Source of the DNA: Massilia polaris
Lineage (GTDB): Bacteria; Pseudomonadota; Gammaproteobacteria; Burkholderiales; Burkholderiaceae_D
Assembly (NCBI RefSeq): GCF_012927275.1
Contig: NZ_JABBGG010000010.1
Span: forward strand, 1 to 64,000
Direction: 5' to 3'
Length of the DNA: 64,000 bases
Shown: piece after piece, positions 24,086-32,229 of the stretch
Layout: each line of letters begins with the position of its first letter
Numbering within the stretch: the first letter of the stretch is position 1
Translations under genes and position numbers: made by a program
Notes under the pieces: model-generated
What the model was told of the DNA's origin: nothing
Databases searched by the model: none
What the model saw: only the letters and a program-made list of their open reading frames with translations

Positions 24086-25144
24086 ATGACCCAATTCACG
24101 CTCCACCAAAAAACCTTCCTCCTGCTTCTGGCCGTTGTCACGATCGGCTTCGGCTGGATTCTCTGGCCATTTTTCGGCGCGGTTTTTTGGGGCGTCGTTC
24201 TCGCCATCCTGTTCGCGCCGCTATACCGCCGGCTGCTGCTGGCGACCGGGAAAAAGCCAAACGGCGCGGCCCTGATCGCGCTCCTGTCGATCCTGGTCAT
24301 GGTGATCCTGCCGCTCTCGCTGGTCGGCGCATCGCTGATCGACCAGGCGGCGCAGGCTTACGAACTGCTCAACCCCGCCCGGCTCGATCTGGCCGCTTCC
24401 TTCCAGCAGATCATCCAGGCTTTGCCGCACTGGCTGGTCAATCTGCTGGAACGCTTCGACCTCACCAACCTGGCGACACTGCAGCAAAAACTGTCGGCCG
24501 TCGCCACCCAAATCAGCCAGATGATCGCAGCCCAGGCCATCAGTCTCGGGCGCAACACCTTCGACTTCCTGGTCAGCCTGACCGTCATGCTGTACCTGCT
24601 GTTCTTCCTGCTGCGCGACGGCCAGGGATTGGCAGGGCGTATCCGGCACGCGCTGCCGATGAGCCGCAAATACAAGCAGCGCCTGTTCACCAATTTCACC
24701 ACCGTCATCCGCGCCACCGTCAAAGGGAATGTCCTTGTGGCTGCGGCGCAGGGCGCGCTGGGCGGGCTGATCTTGTGGTTCCTCGGCGTGCAGGCCGCGC
24801 TGTTGTGGGGCGTGCTGATGGCGTTCCTGTCCTTGCTGCCCGCCGTCGGCGCCGCACTGGTATGGGCTCCGGTCGCCATCTATTTCCTGATCGCGGGCGC
24901 GGTCTGGAAAGGCGTCGTACTGATCGCTTTCGGCGTGCTGGTGATCGGACTGGTCGACAACGTCCTGCGCCCGATCCTGGTGGGAAAGGACACCAAGATG
25001 CCCGACTACGTGGTGCTGCTGTCGACCCTGGGTGGCATGGCGCTGTTCGGCCTCAACGGTTTCGTGATCGGCCCCGTGATTGCAGCGCTGTTCATCGCGG
25101 CCTGGGACCTGTTTGCGACGGCCGAAGAATTCCATTCGGAGTGA
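24086..25144 (+). CDS. AI-2E transporter (PerM/UPF0118) family membrane protein
   Basis: A 352-residue polytopic inner-membrane protein of the AI-2 exporter family. It has about eight membrane segments: two at the N-terminus (about 10-55), one near 65-90, a long soluble stretch (about 95-150) with LLERFDLTNL, and the remaining helices from about 155 on. Family marks include LFFLLRDGQ, ATVKGNVLVAAAQGALGGL, LLPAVGAALVW and DNVLRPILVGK. Members export autoinducer-2 or other small solutes, or ions in some cases; the substrate here is unknown. It stands alone after the broken GGDEF-EAL gene and before a secreted HAF-repeat gene. Confidence 0.88.
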   Translation: MTQFTLHQKTFLLLLAVVTIGFGWILWPFFGAVFWGVVLAILFAPLYRRLLLATGKKPNGAALIALLSILVMVILPLSLVGASLIDQAAQAYELLNPARLDLAASFQQIIQALPHWLVNLLERFDLTNLATLQQKLSAVATQISQMIAAQAISLGRNTFDFLVSLTVMLYLLFFLLRDGQGLAGRIRHALPMSRKYKQRLFTNFTTVIRATVKGNVLVAAAQGALGGLILWFLGVQAALLWGVLMAFLSLLPAVGAALVWAPVAIYFLIAGAVWKGVVLIAFGVLVIGLVDNVLRPILVGKDTKMPDYVVLLSTLGGMALFGLNGFVIGPVIAALFIAAWDLFATAEEFHSE

Positions 25145-25259
25145 ACTGTTCGAATCCGGACAGCAGGTGCGCGATTTGTATTTATTTTGTGAGTAGTGAC
25201 GTATATTTACTCAACATTTTGAACCCCTCCCGCACTTCATCCTCCGAAAGGATTCGCCT

Positions 25260-26375
25260 ATGTCACGCGTTCTGAAAGGCTGCCTGCTCCTCCTGTCCAT
25301 CGCCGCCAGCCACGCTGGCGCCGTCTCCACCGCCACCATTACCAAAGCACTCGGCATCCCCGCCGACGACTCCACCATCGCCTACGACGTCAACGCGCGC
25401 GGCCAGGTCGCGGCCGTGGTGGAGGACGAGAACGGCCGCCGGCGCGCCGTCCTGTTCGAAAAAGGCGCGCTGACCAGCATGGGTTCGCTGGGCGGCGACT
25501 ACAGCGAAGCCCGCGCGATCAACCGTTCCGGGCAGGTGGCTGGCGCGGCGCAGCGGACGGACGGCCGCTGGCGCGCCTTCATGTACGACCGTTCGGGCGG
25601 AATGCGCGACATCGGAACCTTGGGCGGCCCGGGCAGCTTCGGCATGGCTATCAACGACGCCGGGCATGTCGCAGGGTATGCGGACAATCTCGATGGCGAC
25701 TACCGCGCCTTCCTTTACAGCGGAACCGGCGCGATGACCGACCTGGGCACGCTCGGCGGGAAAATCAGCTATGCGGCGGGCGTGAACAATCTCGGGCAGG
25801 TCGTCGGCACGGCAGCGCTGTCCAGCAACTACCGCCATGCGTTCATCTGGGATGCCAACCGTGGCATGGTCGACCTCGGCACCTTGGGCGGGCGCTCCAG
25901 CTCGGCCACCGCAATCAACGACGCGGGCGTGGTGGTTGGCGCGTCCGAAACCGGCGACCGCCGGTGGCGCGCCTTCCTGCATGACGGCACGCGGATGGTC
26001 GATCTCGGCGCGTTGATCGGCTACGGCTCCAGCTACGCAACCGACATCAACAACGCCGGTCACGTGGTCGGCACCGTGCTGATCGGCGACGAGCGCCGCT
26101 CCTTCGTCTGGCGCGACGGCGTGATGACCGTCCACCGCGGCGGCAAGGGCCTGCACCTCACCAACAGCATCAACGACGTCGAGCAGGTCATCGGCGCGAC
26201 CTACAGCCGCAAGCTGGAGGCCGCGACGATGCGTTCAACCGCGCGCCCGGTGGTGGACCACGGCGGATCGAAATTCCTGCTCAGCGTGATCGTCACGCTG
26301 CTGGCCGCCGCGGCATTGGTGCTGTACCGCCGCCGCTACCGCGGCATCGACATCAATAACGTCGCGCTTGTTTAA
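25260..26375 (+). CDS. Secreted HAF-repeat protein with C-terminal membrane anchor
   Basis: A 371-residue exported protein. After a signal peptide (about 1-22) come six to seven repeats of roughly 45 residues, each with DLGTLGG and AINDAGHVVG-like parts and an RAFL/HAFIW strand: these are HAF repeats, thought to form a beta-propeller-like fold. The C-terminus has a hydrophobic helix (about 336-354) followed by RRRYRG, which would anchor the protein or act as a sorting tail; it lacks the PEP motif of PEP-CTERM proteins. The function of HAF-repeat proteins is not known. Its 3' end overlaps the convergent BNR-repeat gene by 23 bases. Confidence 0.8.
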   Translation: MSRVLKGCLLLLSIAASHAGAVSTATITKALGIPADDSTIAYDVNARGQVAAVVEDENGRRRAVLFEKGALTSMGSLGGDYSEARAINRSGQVAGAAQRTDGRWRAFMYDRSGGMRDIGTLGGPGSFGMAINDAGHVAGYADNLDGDYRAFLYSGTGAMTDLGTLGGKISYAAGVNNLGQVVGTAALSSNYRHAFIWDANRGMVDLGTLGGRSSSATAINDAGVVVGASETGDRRWRAFLHDGTRMVDLGALIGYGSSYATDINNAGHVVGTVLIGDERRSFVWRDGVMTVHRGGKGLHLTNSINDVEQVIGATYSRKLEAATMRSTARPVVDHGGSKFLLSVIVTLLAAAALVLYRRRYRGIDINNVALV

Positions 26376-27417
26376 CCGCCGCACCCAGCGAAGGGCCTGA
26401 GTACTTCATCAGCAGGCCCTTCGGTCCGACCGCCCACCCGATGGCAGGGCTGGCGAAACCGATGGTATTGACCGGCGTGCGGTCGAGTACCTTCCAGTTC
26501 TGGCCGCCGTCGACCGAATATCCCGAACCGGCCAGCCCGCCTGCGACGAGTGCGCGCGGAGCGCCCGGCACCGCCATCACCACCGACATATAGCCGGTTG
26601 GCTGCACCGAAACCGGCTGCCAGCTCGCGCCGCCGTCGATCGTGCGCGCACCATTGACCGAGTCCAGCAAAGGTTGCTTGTAGTCGCCGCCCACCGCCAT
26701 GCCGTGTTGCGCATCAAGGAAGCCGACGGAGAAGATTCCCTTGCCGGGCGCCGCCGCAGGAATCGGCAGGCTCGCGGCGCGCCAGGTAAGGCCCCGGTCG
26801 GCAGAGCGCAGCACGCGCGCGCTTGACGCGCCACCCGTTGCAATCCATACGTCGCGCGCGCCATGCACAGTCAACGCCGTGCCGCTGGCGGCGAATGCGC
26901 CTTCGTCCTTCAGCGACTCCAGTCCGGTCGCCTGCACTTCGCGCCAGGTCGCGCCGCCGTCCGCCGTCACGTACACCTGGAACTTGCCGTCCACCGGATC
27001 GCCGAACACGATGCCGTTGCCGGCATCCCAGAACGCCATCGAATCCCAGAAGCCCTCCTTGTAGCTGTTCAGCGCAACCTGGCGCCACGTCTTGCCGCCG
27101 TCGTCGGTGCGCATGATGCGCGAGGCGTCGCCCGGTCCTGCGCCCATCACCAGGGCGGTGTTGGCGTCGATCGCATGGATGTCGCGGAAGTCGAGCTTCT
27201 CCGCGCCCGCCACGCTCATCGCCTGCCATTGCGCGCCGTCGGTGGTGCGCAGCACGGTGCCGCGCGCGCCGCTGGCCCACGCGACGCTGGTGCTGACCAC
27301 CGACAAGCCGCGCAGCTCGGCGCTGGTGCCGCTCGAGGCAGGCGTCCACGCTGGCTGGGCCAGCGCGCTGGTGGAGACAATGGATAGCAAGCACAGGGAG
27401 AGCAGGGTTCGACGCAT
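26353..27417 (-). CDS. Secreted BNR/Ycf48-like beta-propeller protein
   Basis: A 354-residue exported protein built from BNR/Ycf48-type repeats: recurring TDDGGKTW, TADGGATW, SADRGLTW, TIDGGASW and SVDGGQNW segments mark blades of a beta-propeller. The start at 27417 gives a clean signal peptide (MRRTLLSLCLLSIVSTSALAQ) with AAGGA ten bases upstream; a longer frame to 27696 was rejected because it runs antisense through the next gene. Relatives in plants and cyanobacteria assist photosystem II assembly, but in this organism the role is unknown, possibly binding extracellular glycans or proteins. It is convergent and overlaps the HAF-repeat gene by 23 bases. Confidence 0.85.
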   Translation of the reverse strand: MRRTLLSLCLLSIVSTSALAQPAWTPASSGTSAELRGLSVVSTSVAWASGARGTVLRTTDGAQWQAMSVAGAEKLDFRDIHAIDANTALVMGAGPGDASRIMRTDDGGKTWRQVALNSYKEGFWDSMAFWDAGNGIVFGDPVDGKFQVYVTADGGATWREVQATGLESLKDEGAFAASGTALTVHGARDVWIATGGASSARVLRSADRGLTWRAASLPIPAAAPGKGIFSVGFLDAQHGMAVGGDYKQPLLDSVNGARTIDGGASWQPVSVQPTGYMSVVMAVPGAPRALVAGGLAGSGYSVDGGQNWKVLDRTPVNTIGFASPAIGWAVGPKGLLMKYSGPSLGAAVKQARRY

Positions 27418-27526
27418 GTCAGGGAGTCCTTGGTGAGGTATTCGCAGCGTTTCGTAATCGCTGGCAATATTACAGGTTTCCTTGTGCGCCTTGCGGTGCA
27501 GAGGTATATTGAGGCCGGGAGGCTTC

Positions 27527-27727
27527 ATGAGACAAGTACGCACGGACCGGCGGACCGCACTCAAGGTGGAGAAGGGACTCATCATCCAGCGCAGTTCGTC
27601 GACCAATGACGCTGCCCAGTACCTGTCGGCGCGCGGCGTACCGATGCACGTGGCGGTGCGTGTCCTCACCACGCCGCACAAGCGCGACATGCGCATCGCG
27701 GGCGCTTTGCCCCAGCAAGTTGAATAG
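27527..27727 (+). CDS. Small conserved-looking basic protein, unknown function
   Basis: A 66-residue protein with no recognised domain. It starts MRQVRTDRRTALKVEKG and contains RSSSTNDAAQYLSARGVPMHVAVRVLT, which looks like a compact helical segment. The ATG at 27527 is preceded by GGGAGG at four bases, a very strong ribosome site; the frame is open further upstream but without support. The gene is divergent from the BNR-repeat gene and 32 bases before the DUF4336 gene. A regulatory or DNA-binding role is possible because of its many basic residues, but that is only a guess. Confidence 0.65.
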   Translation: MRQVRTDRRTALKVEKGLIIQRSSSTNDAAQYLSARGVPMHVAVRVLTTPHKRDMRIAGALPQQVE

Positions 27728-27759
27728 TTTCCGTAGTTACACTTTCAAGGTAGTATCCA

Positions 27760-28473
27760 GTGTCATTATCTGAACAGGAGCCCGCCTTGCTGCAACCGAT
27801 CGCCGCCAACCTCTGGCACCTCCAGCATGGATTTTCCGCGCTGGGTATTGGCGTCACCGCGCGCATGACGGTAGTGCGGTTCGCCGACGGACGCTTGTGG
27901 CTGCATTCTCCCGTACCGCTCAGCGCACCGGTGCGCGAACAGCTTGCCGGACTCGGCGAGGTCGCTTTCATCGTCGCGCCGAACAAGGTGCACCACATGT
28001 TTGCCGGCGACGCGGCCAGGGCGTTTCCGAATGCGGTGCTGTACGGCGCGCCCGGACTGGCGCAAAAGCGTCCCGGCCTGCGCAACATGCAAACGCTCAC
28101 GCCCGAGGCGCCGCCGGCATGGGCCGCCGAGATTGACCAGGTGTTTGCCGCCGGCTTCCCGTTTGCCAATGAAACCGTGTTCTATCACAAGGCCTCGCGC
28201 ACTGTCATCATGACCGACCTGTGCCAGTGGTGGACCGGCGACCTGAACCTGCCGGCAAGGCTGTATGCGGGCGTTACCGGTGTGCGTGCACGGCTTGGGG
28301 TGCCACGCACCATCCGCGCCGGCGTGCGCGATCCGGCGGCGTTTGCGGCCAGCGCGCGCAAGATCCTGGCGTGGCCGTTCGACCGCGCCATCGTCGCGCA
28401 CGATTCGATCGTCGATAGCGGCGCCCACGCGCAAGTCGAGCGTGCCTTTGCCTGCTTCACCGACAAGTACTGA
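27760..28473 (+). CDS. DUF4336 domain protein (metallo-beta-lactamase-like fold)
   Basis: A 237-residue protein matching DUF4336, distant members of the metallo-beta-lactamase fold. Typical parts are NLWHLQHGF, MTVVRFADGRLWLHSPVPL, FIVAPNKVHHMFAGDAARAFPNA, VFYHKASRTVIMTDLC and AIVAHDSIVDSGAH. The classical HxHxDH metal site is absent but HH (in KVHHM) and late histidines remain. No signal peptide. Two starts are possible: GTG at 27760, and a TTG at 27787 with AGGAG seven bases before it. The function is unknown. Confidence 0.75.
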   Translation: MSLSEQEPALLQPIAANLWHLQHGFSALGIGVTARMTVVRFADGRLWLHSPVPLSAPVREQLAGLGEVAFIVAPNKVHHMFAGDAARAFPNAVLYGAPGLAQKRPGLRNMQTLTPEAPPAWAAEIDQVFAAGFPFANETVFYHKASRTVIMTDLCQWWTGDLNLPARLYAGVTGVRARLGVPRTIRAGVRDPAAFAASARKILAWPFDRAIVAHDSIVDSGAHAQVERAFACFTDKY

Positions 28474-28557
28474 CGTTCCGCACGACTGATTCACATCAAG
28501 CCTGGACCGTTGGGTGTACGATCATGGATCGCTCACCTCGACGTTTTCGGAGTTTGC

Positions 28558-29595
28558 ATGCTACCTGGCACGCATGCCGCCAAGCCGCTGCTGCGGCTGA
28601 TGTTCGGCGGCGACGTCATGCTCGGCCGCACGGTATCGGCGTGGATCCGCCGCCTCGGTCCGCACTATCCGCTGCGCGGCGTCGCGCGCCAGTTGCGCGA
28701 CGCCGACCTGGCTATCGTCAACCTCGAGTGCGCCATCACAGCCTCGGTCCAGCGCTGGAAGGGCGCGCCGAAGGCGTTCTACTTCGGCGCGCCGCTGGCG
28801 GCCGTCCATGCGCTGTCCGATTCCAGCATCGACCTCGTCAGCCTCGCCAACAACCACATTCTCGACTTCGAATTCCAGGGCCTCGCCGACACGCTGAGGC
28901 AGCTGCATGCGCAGGGCATCGGCAACGCGGGCGCTGGCGCGGACATCCGGCAAGCGCTGGCGCCCGCCATCGTCGAGCGCAACGGGACGCGCTTCGCGAT
29001 GGTGGCCATGTGCGACCACCAGGCCGACTTTGCCGCCACAAACAACCGGCCCGGGATGGCCTACATCGACTTTGCCGACGAGTCCGAGGCGCTCGACCTG
29101 ATGGAGAAAGCGCTGGCGCCGGTGCGCGATGCGGGCGTGCACTGGCCGATCCTGTCGCTGCACTGGGGGCCGAACATGGTGCCGGAACCGTCGCCGCAAT
29201 TTCGCCGCATCGCGCACGCAGCCATCGAGATGGGCTGGAAGATATTGTTCGGACACAGCGCGCATATCTTCCACGGGGTGGAGATCTACCGCGGTTGCCC
29301 GATCCTCTACGCGGCCGGCGATTTGGTCGACGATTATGCGGTCGATCCTGTGCTGAGGAACGATCATCAGTTGATGTTCGAGATGGAGATTGGCGGCGGC
29401 GCCGTCCAGCGCATCGTGCTGCATCCGGTATGGATCGCCGACTGCCAGGCGCGCCCGGCGACCGGGGCGCAGTACGAGTTCATCGCCAAGCGGATCACCG
29501 CGCTATGCGATGCGATGGACACGCCGGTGAACAGGTTCCACGAACAGTTGTGGATTGATGCGGTGCCTGAGAAGCTGGGCACCCAGGGCGGATAA
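28558..29595 (+). CDS. CapA-family metallophosphatase-like protein
   Basis: A 345-residue protein of the CapA (PGA_cap) family, a calcineurin-like phosphoesterase fold first met in poly-gamma-glutamate capsule synthesis. Motifs seen: LMFGGDVMLGR (about 15-25), IVNLECAIT (about 57), LANNHILDF (about 98-106), LHWGPNM (about 201) and GHSAHIFHG (about 233-241). The ATG at 28558 has CGGAG five bases upstream; a longer frame from 28510 is unsupported. It has no signal peptide in this form, unlike many CapA proteins, so it may be cytosolic. No other poly-glutamate genes are near, and a glycosyltransferase follows. Confidence 0.85.
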   Translation: MLPGTHAAKPLLRLMFGGDVMLGRTVSAWIRRLGPHYPLRGVARQLRDADLAIVNLECAITASVQRWKGAPKAFYFGAPLAAVHALSDSSIDLVSLANNHILDFEFQGLADTLRQLHAQGIGNAGAGADIRQALAPAIVERNGTRFAMVAMCDHQADFAATNNRPGMAYIDFADESEALDLMEKALAPVRDAGVHWPILSLHWGPNMVPEPSPQFRRIAHAAIEMGWKILFGHSAHIFHGVEIYRGCPILYAAGDLVDDYAVDPVLRNDHQLMFEMEIGGGAVQRIVLHPVWIADCQARPATGAQYEFIAKRITALCDAMDTPVNRFHEQLWIDAVPEKLGTQGG

Positions 29596-29671
29596 GCAAA
29601 GCGCATCCGCCGCGGCAACCGGCGGATTTATTGTAGAGTGTCGCTCGGAACCCACCCACCTGCCCGTCTCC

Positions 29672-32113
29672 ATGAAAAAAACTGCCGTCGTCACGATCGT
29701 CTCGAACAATTACCTCCACTATGCGCGCACGCTGATGCAGAGCGTGGCGCTCCAGCATCCGGAAGCCGAACGTTACTGCGTGATCGTCGATACGGACATG
29801 GCGCCTGCAGCGGCGCTGGCGGGTGAATTCGAAGCGATCGCCTTGCCGCAGCTTGGGCTTCCCTTCGGCGACGAATTCTACTTCCAGTACACGATCCTGG
29901 AGCTCAACACCGCCGTCAAGCCGTGGACGCTGGAACACCTGCTCGACCGTGGCCACACGGAAGTGCTGTACATCGATCCCGATATCTACCTCTATCGCCC
30001 GCTGGCGGACGTGCTGGCGCACCTGTCCAACGGCGCCAGCGTCGTGCTCACGCCGCACATGCTGGCGCCGTACGACGACGACCGCAATCCGACCGAGGCG
30101 TCGATCCGCATGGCGGGCACCTACAACCTCGGCTTCTGCGCGATCGCCGACCGCCTCGAGACGCGCGCTTTCCTGCGCTGGTGGCAGGGCAAGCTGGCGC
30201 GCGATTGCGTGGTCGACTTTGCCCATGGCGTGTTCGTCGACCAGAGCTGGATCGACCTGGTGCCGGGCATGTTCGAGAACGTGCGCATCCTGCGCCATCC
30301 CGGTTATAACGTCGCGTACTGGAACCTGGCGCAGCGCAGCTTCACGCAAGGCGAGAGCGGCCTGCTGGTCAACGGCGAGCCGCTCGTGTTTTTCCACTAC
30401 AGCGGCATGGACCCACAAAATCCGCAGCCCCTGTCGAAGTACCAGGACCGCCATAAGCTCGACACGGTCGGCCCCATCGTGCGCGGGCTGGTCGTCGAGT
30501 ACTGCCAGCGCGTGATCGCCAACGGCCAGGAAAATTACCGCAGCCTGCCTTACGGTTTCGGGGCCTTTCGCGACGGCTCGGCCGTCCCCGCCCATGTGCG
30601 CTCGGCGTTCAGGGTCAGCCAGCCGCTGCGCCGGCTGGCGGCCGGCAAACCGTTCGACCACCCGGGTCTTGGCGAAAGCGCCGCGTTTACGGGCCCGGCC
30701 CGCCTGTCCGCGATCTACGACTATTTCCTCAAACGTCAGGTTGATGAGACCGCGCTCAGGGACTTCGCGGACCGTTGCGCCACGCTGCCCGGCTATCTGC
30801 GCACCGCAATCGGTGTCGGACGTTCCGCCGAAAGCCGCAAGAAACCGGGCTGGCAGTGGCGCTTGCTGATGTGGCCAATGACCGGCATGCGCATGGCGGC
30901 CGTAAGCCAGGCGCCAGCGGCCGGTGCGGCCGCACCGGCGGGCGGGCGGGCCGCTTCGTCCTTGCCGCAACACCCAGGGCCAGTTCCTGGCGCGGCGCCC
31001 GGCATCAACCTGGTCGGCTACATCGCCGCGGAACTGGGACTGGGTGAAGCCGCACGTTCGCTGGCGCGCGCCTGCACCGCTGCTGGCGTGCCGTATTCGG
31101 TGCTCGACGTCGGCTACCAGACCTCCAACCTGCAGCGCGACACATACGCGCTGGGTAACGCCAGTGCCAAGCGCTTCAAGATCGACCTGCTGTATGTGAA
31201 TGCGGACCAGACGCCGGGCACGGTCGCCCACCTCAAATCCAAAGGACTGTCCTCGACCTACCGGATCGGGTTCTGGCATTGGGAGCAGCCGCAGCTGCCG
31301 GATGCCCATCTCGGCGCATTCAGCATGCTCGACGAGGTGTGGGTGCCATCCAATTTCGTGCGCGACGCGGTGGCCGCCGTGTCGCCGCTGCCGGTGGTGG
31401 TGATTCCGCACGCCTTGCAGTTCGCGCCGACGCCGGGCATCGACCGCAGCGCCTTCGGCCTGCCGGCCGGCAAAGTGCTGGCGCTGGTGATGTACGACTT
31501 CCACTCCTACCAGCACCGCAAGAATCCGCAAGCGGCGATCGCCGCCTTCCGCATGGCGCAGGGCGGCCGCACCGACTGCGCGCTGGTGGTCAAGACGATC
31601 AACGGCAGCCACCATCCGGAAGCCGAGGCCGAGCTGCGCGCCAGCCTGGCGGACCTGCCCGGCACCGTGGTGATCGACGAATTCCTGACGCGCCAGCAGA
31701 CCTGGGATTTGCAGTCCTGCTGCGACATGCTGGTCTCGCTGCACCGCGCCGAAGGCTTTGGCCTGGCGCCCGCCGAGATGATGTACCTCGGTAAACCAGT
31801 CGTCGCGACCGGGTGGTCGGCCAACATGGACTTCATGAATGCCGAGAACTCGATGCCGGTCCACTACGCGCTGGAGCCGCTGGCCGAGGCAGTGGGCGCC
31901 TATCCGGCCGGACCGGTATGGGCCGAAGCCGACGTTGGCCATGCCGCCGAGTGCATCGGCCGGCTGCTGGACGACGCCGGCCTGCGCGAAGCGATCGGCC
32001 AGCGTGCTGCCCGCGACGTCAGCCGCCAGCTGCATCCGGACGCGGTCGGCAAGCTGGTCGCCGACCGGCTCAAGGCGCTGGCGCGCTGGTATCCATCGCT
32101 GCAAAAGGGGTAA
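29672..32113 (+). CDS. Two-domain glycosyltransferase (GT-A plus GT4 fusion)
   Basis: An 813-residue protein made of two glycosyltransferase modules. The N-terminal half (about 1-300) resembles nucleotide-sugar transferases of the GT-A fold: MKKTAVVTIVSNNYLHYARTL at the start, and a metal-binding DPD in YIDPDIYLY near residue 100. A Pro/Ala/Gly-rich linker (about 415-445) separates it from a GT4-like GT-B domain (about 447-810) with GYIAAELGLGEAARSL and the E-x7-E pattern in EGFGLAPAE near 694. It has no membrane segments. It probably decorates a surface polysaccharide or protein. The ATG at 29672 was taken because the frame upstream runs through the CapA gene. It stands alone, without a polysaccharide cluster. 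Confidence 0.85.
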   Translation: MKKTAVVTIVSNNYLHYARTLMQSVALQHPEAERYCVIVDTDMAPAAALAGEFEAIALPQLGLPFGDEFYFQYTILELNTAVKPWTLEHLLDRGHTEVLYIDPDIYLYRPLADVLAHLSNGASVVLTPHMLAPYDDDRNPTEASIRMAGTYNLGFCAIADRLETRAFLRWWQGKLARDCVVDFAHGVFVDQSWIDLVPGMFENVRILRHPGYNVAYWNLAQRSFTQGESGLLVNGEPLVFFHYSGMDPQNPQPLSKYQDRHKLDTVGPIVRGLVVEYCQRVIANGQENYRSLPYGFGAFRDGSAVPAHVRSAFRVSQPLRRLAAGKPFDHPGLGESAAFTGPARLSAIYDYFLKRQVDETALRDFADRCATLPGYLRTAIGVGRSAESRKKPGWQWRLLMWPMTGMRMAAVSQAPAAGAAAPAGGRAASSLPQHPGPVPGAAPGINLVGYIAAELGLGEAARSLARACTAAGVPYSVLDVGYQTSNLQRDTYALGNASAKRFKIDLLYVNADQTPGTVAHLKSKGLSSTYRIGFWHWEQPQLPDAHLGAFSMLDEVWVPSNFVRDAVAAVSPLPVVVIPHALQFAPTPGIDRSAFGLPAGKVLALVMYDFHSYQHRKNPQAAIAAFRMAQGGRTDCALVVKTINGSHHPEAEAELRASLADLPGTVVIDEFLTRQQTWDLQSCCDMLVSLHRAEGFGLAPAEMMYLGKPVVATGWSANMDFMNAENSMPVHYALEPLAEAVGAYPAGPVWAEADVGHAAECIGRLLDDAGLREAIGQRAARDVSRQLHPDAVGKLVADRLKALARWYPSLQKG

Positions 32114-32160
32114 TCCCCTAAGCAAAAAGAAATTATTCTTTCTCAATAAAAAGTTGTCTT

Positions 32161-32187
32161 TTGTTAATCGCCAGTTCGTGAAATAAT
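32161..32187 (+). promoter_or_regulatory. AT-rich gap with candidate extended -10 promoter
   Basis: The gap after the glycosyltransferase (32114-32229) is the most AT-rich stretch nearby. It holds a small hairpin (AGGGG/CCCCT at 32106-32119), a near-palindrome AAAGAA/TTCTTT (32126-32141), then TTGTTA (32161-32166) and a TGA-extended AATAAT (32179-32187) with a 15-base spacer between the hexamers. This could drive the diguanylate cyclase gene. Confidence 0.4.
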
Positions 32188-32229
32188 CACACGCTTTGTC
32201 GCGCTTAATCGGTTAACGAAGGACGTCAA

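Noticed and set aside
27482-27526. Upstream extension of the 66-residue small gene to 27482
   Set aside because: The GGGAGG ribosome site sits four bases before the ATG at 27527, so the extension is not supported.
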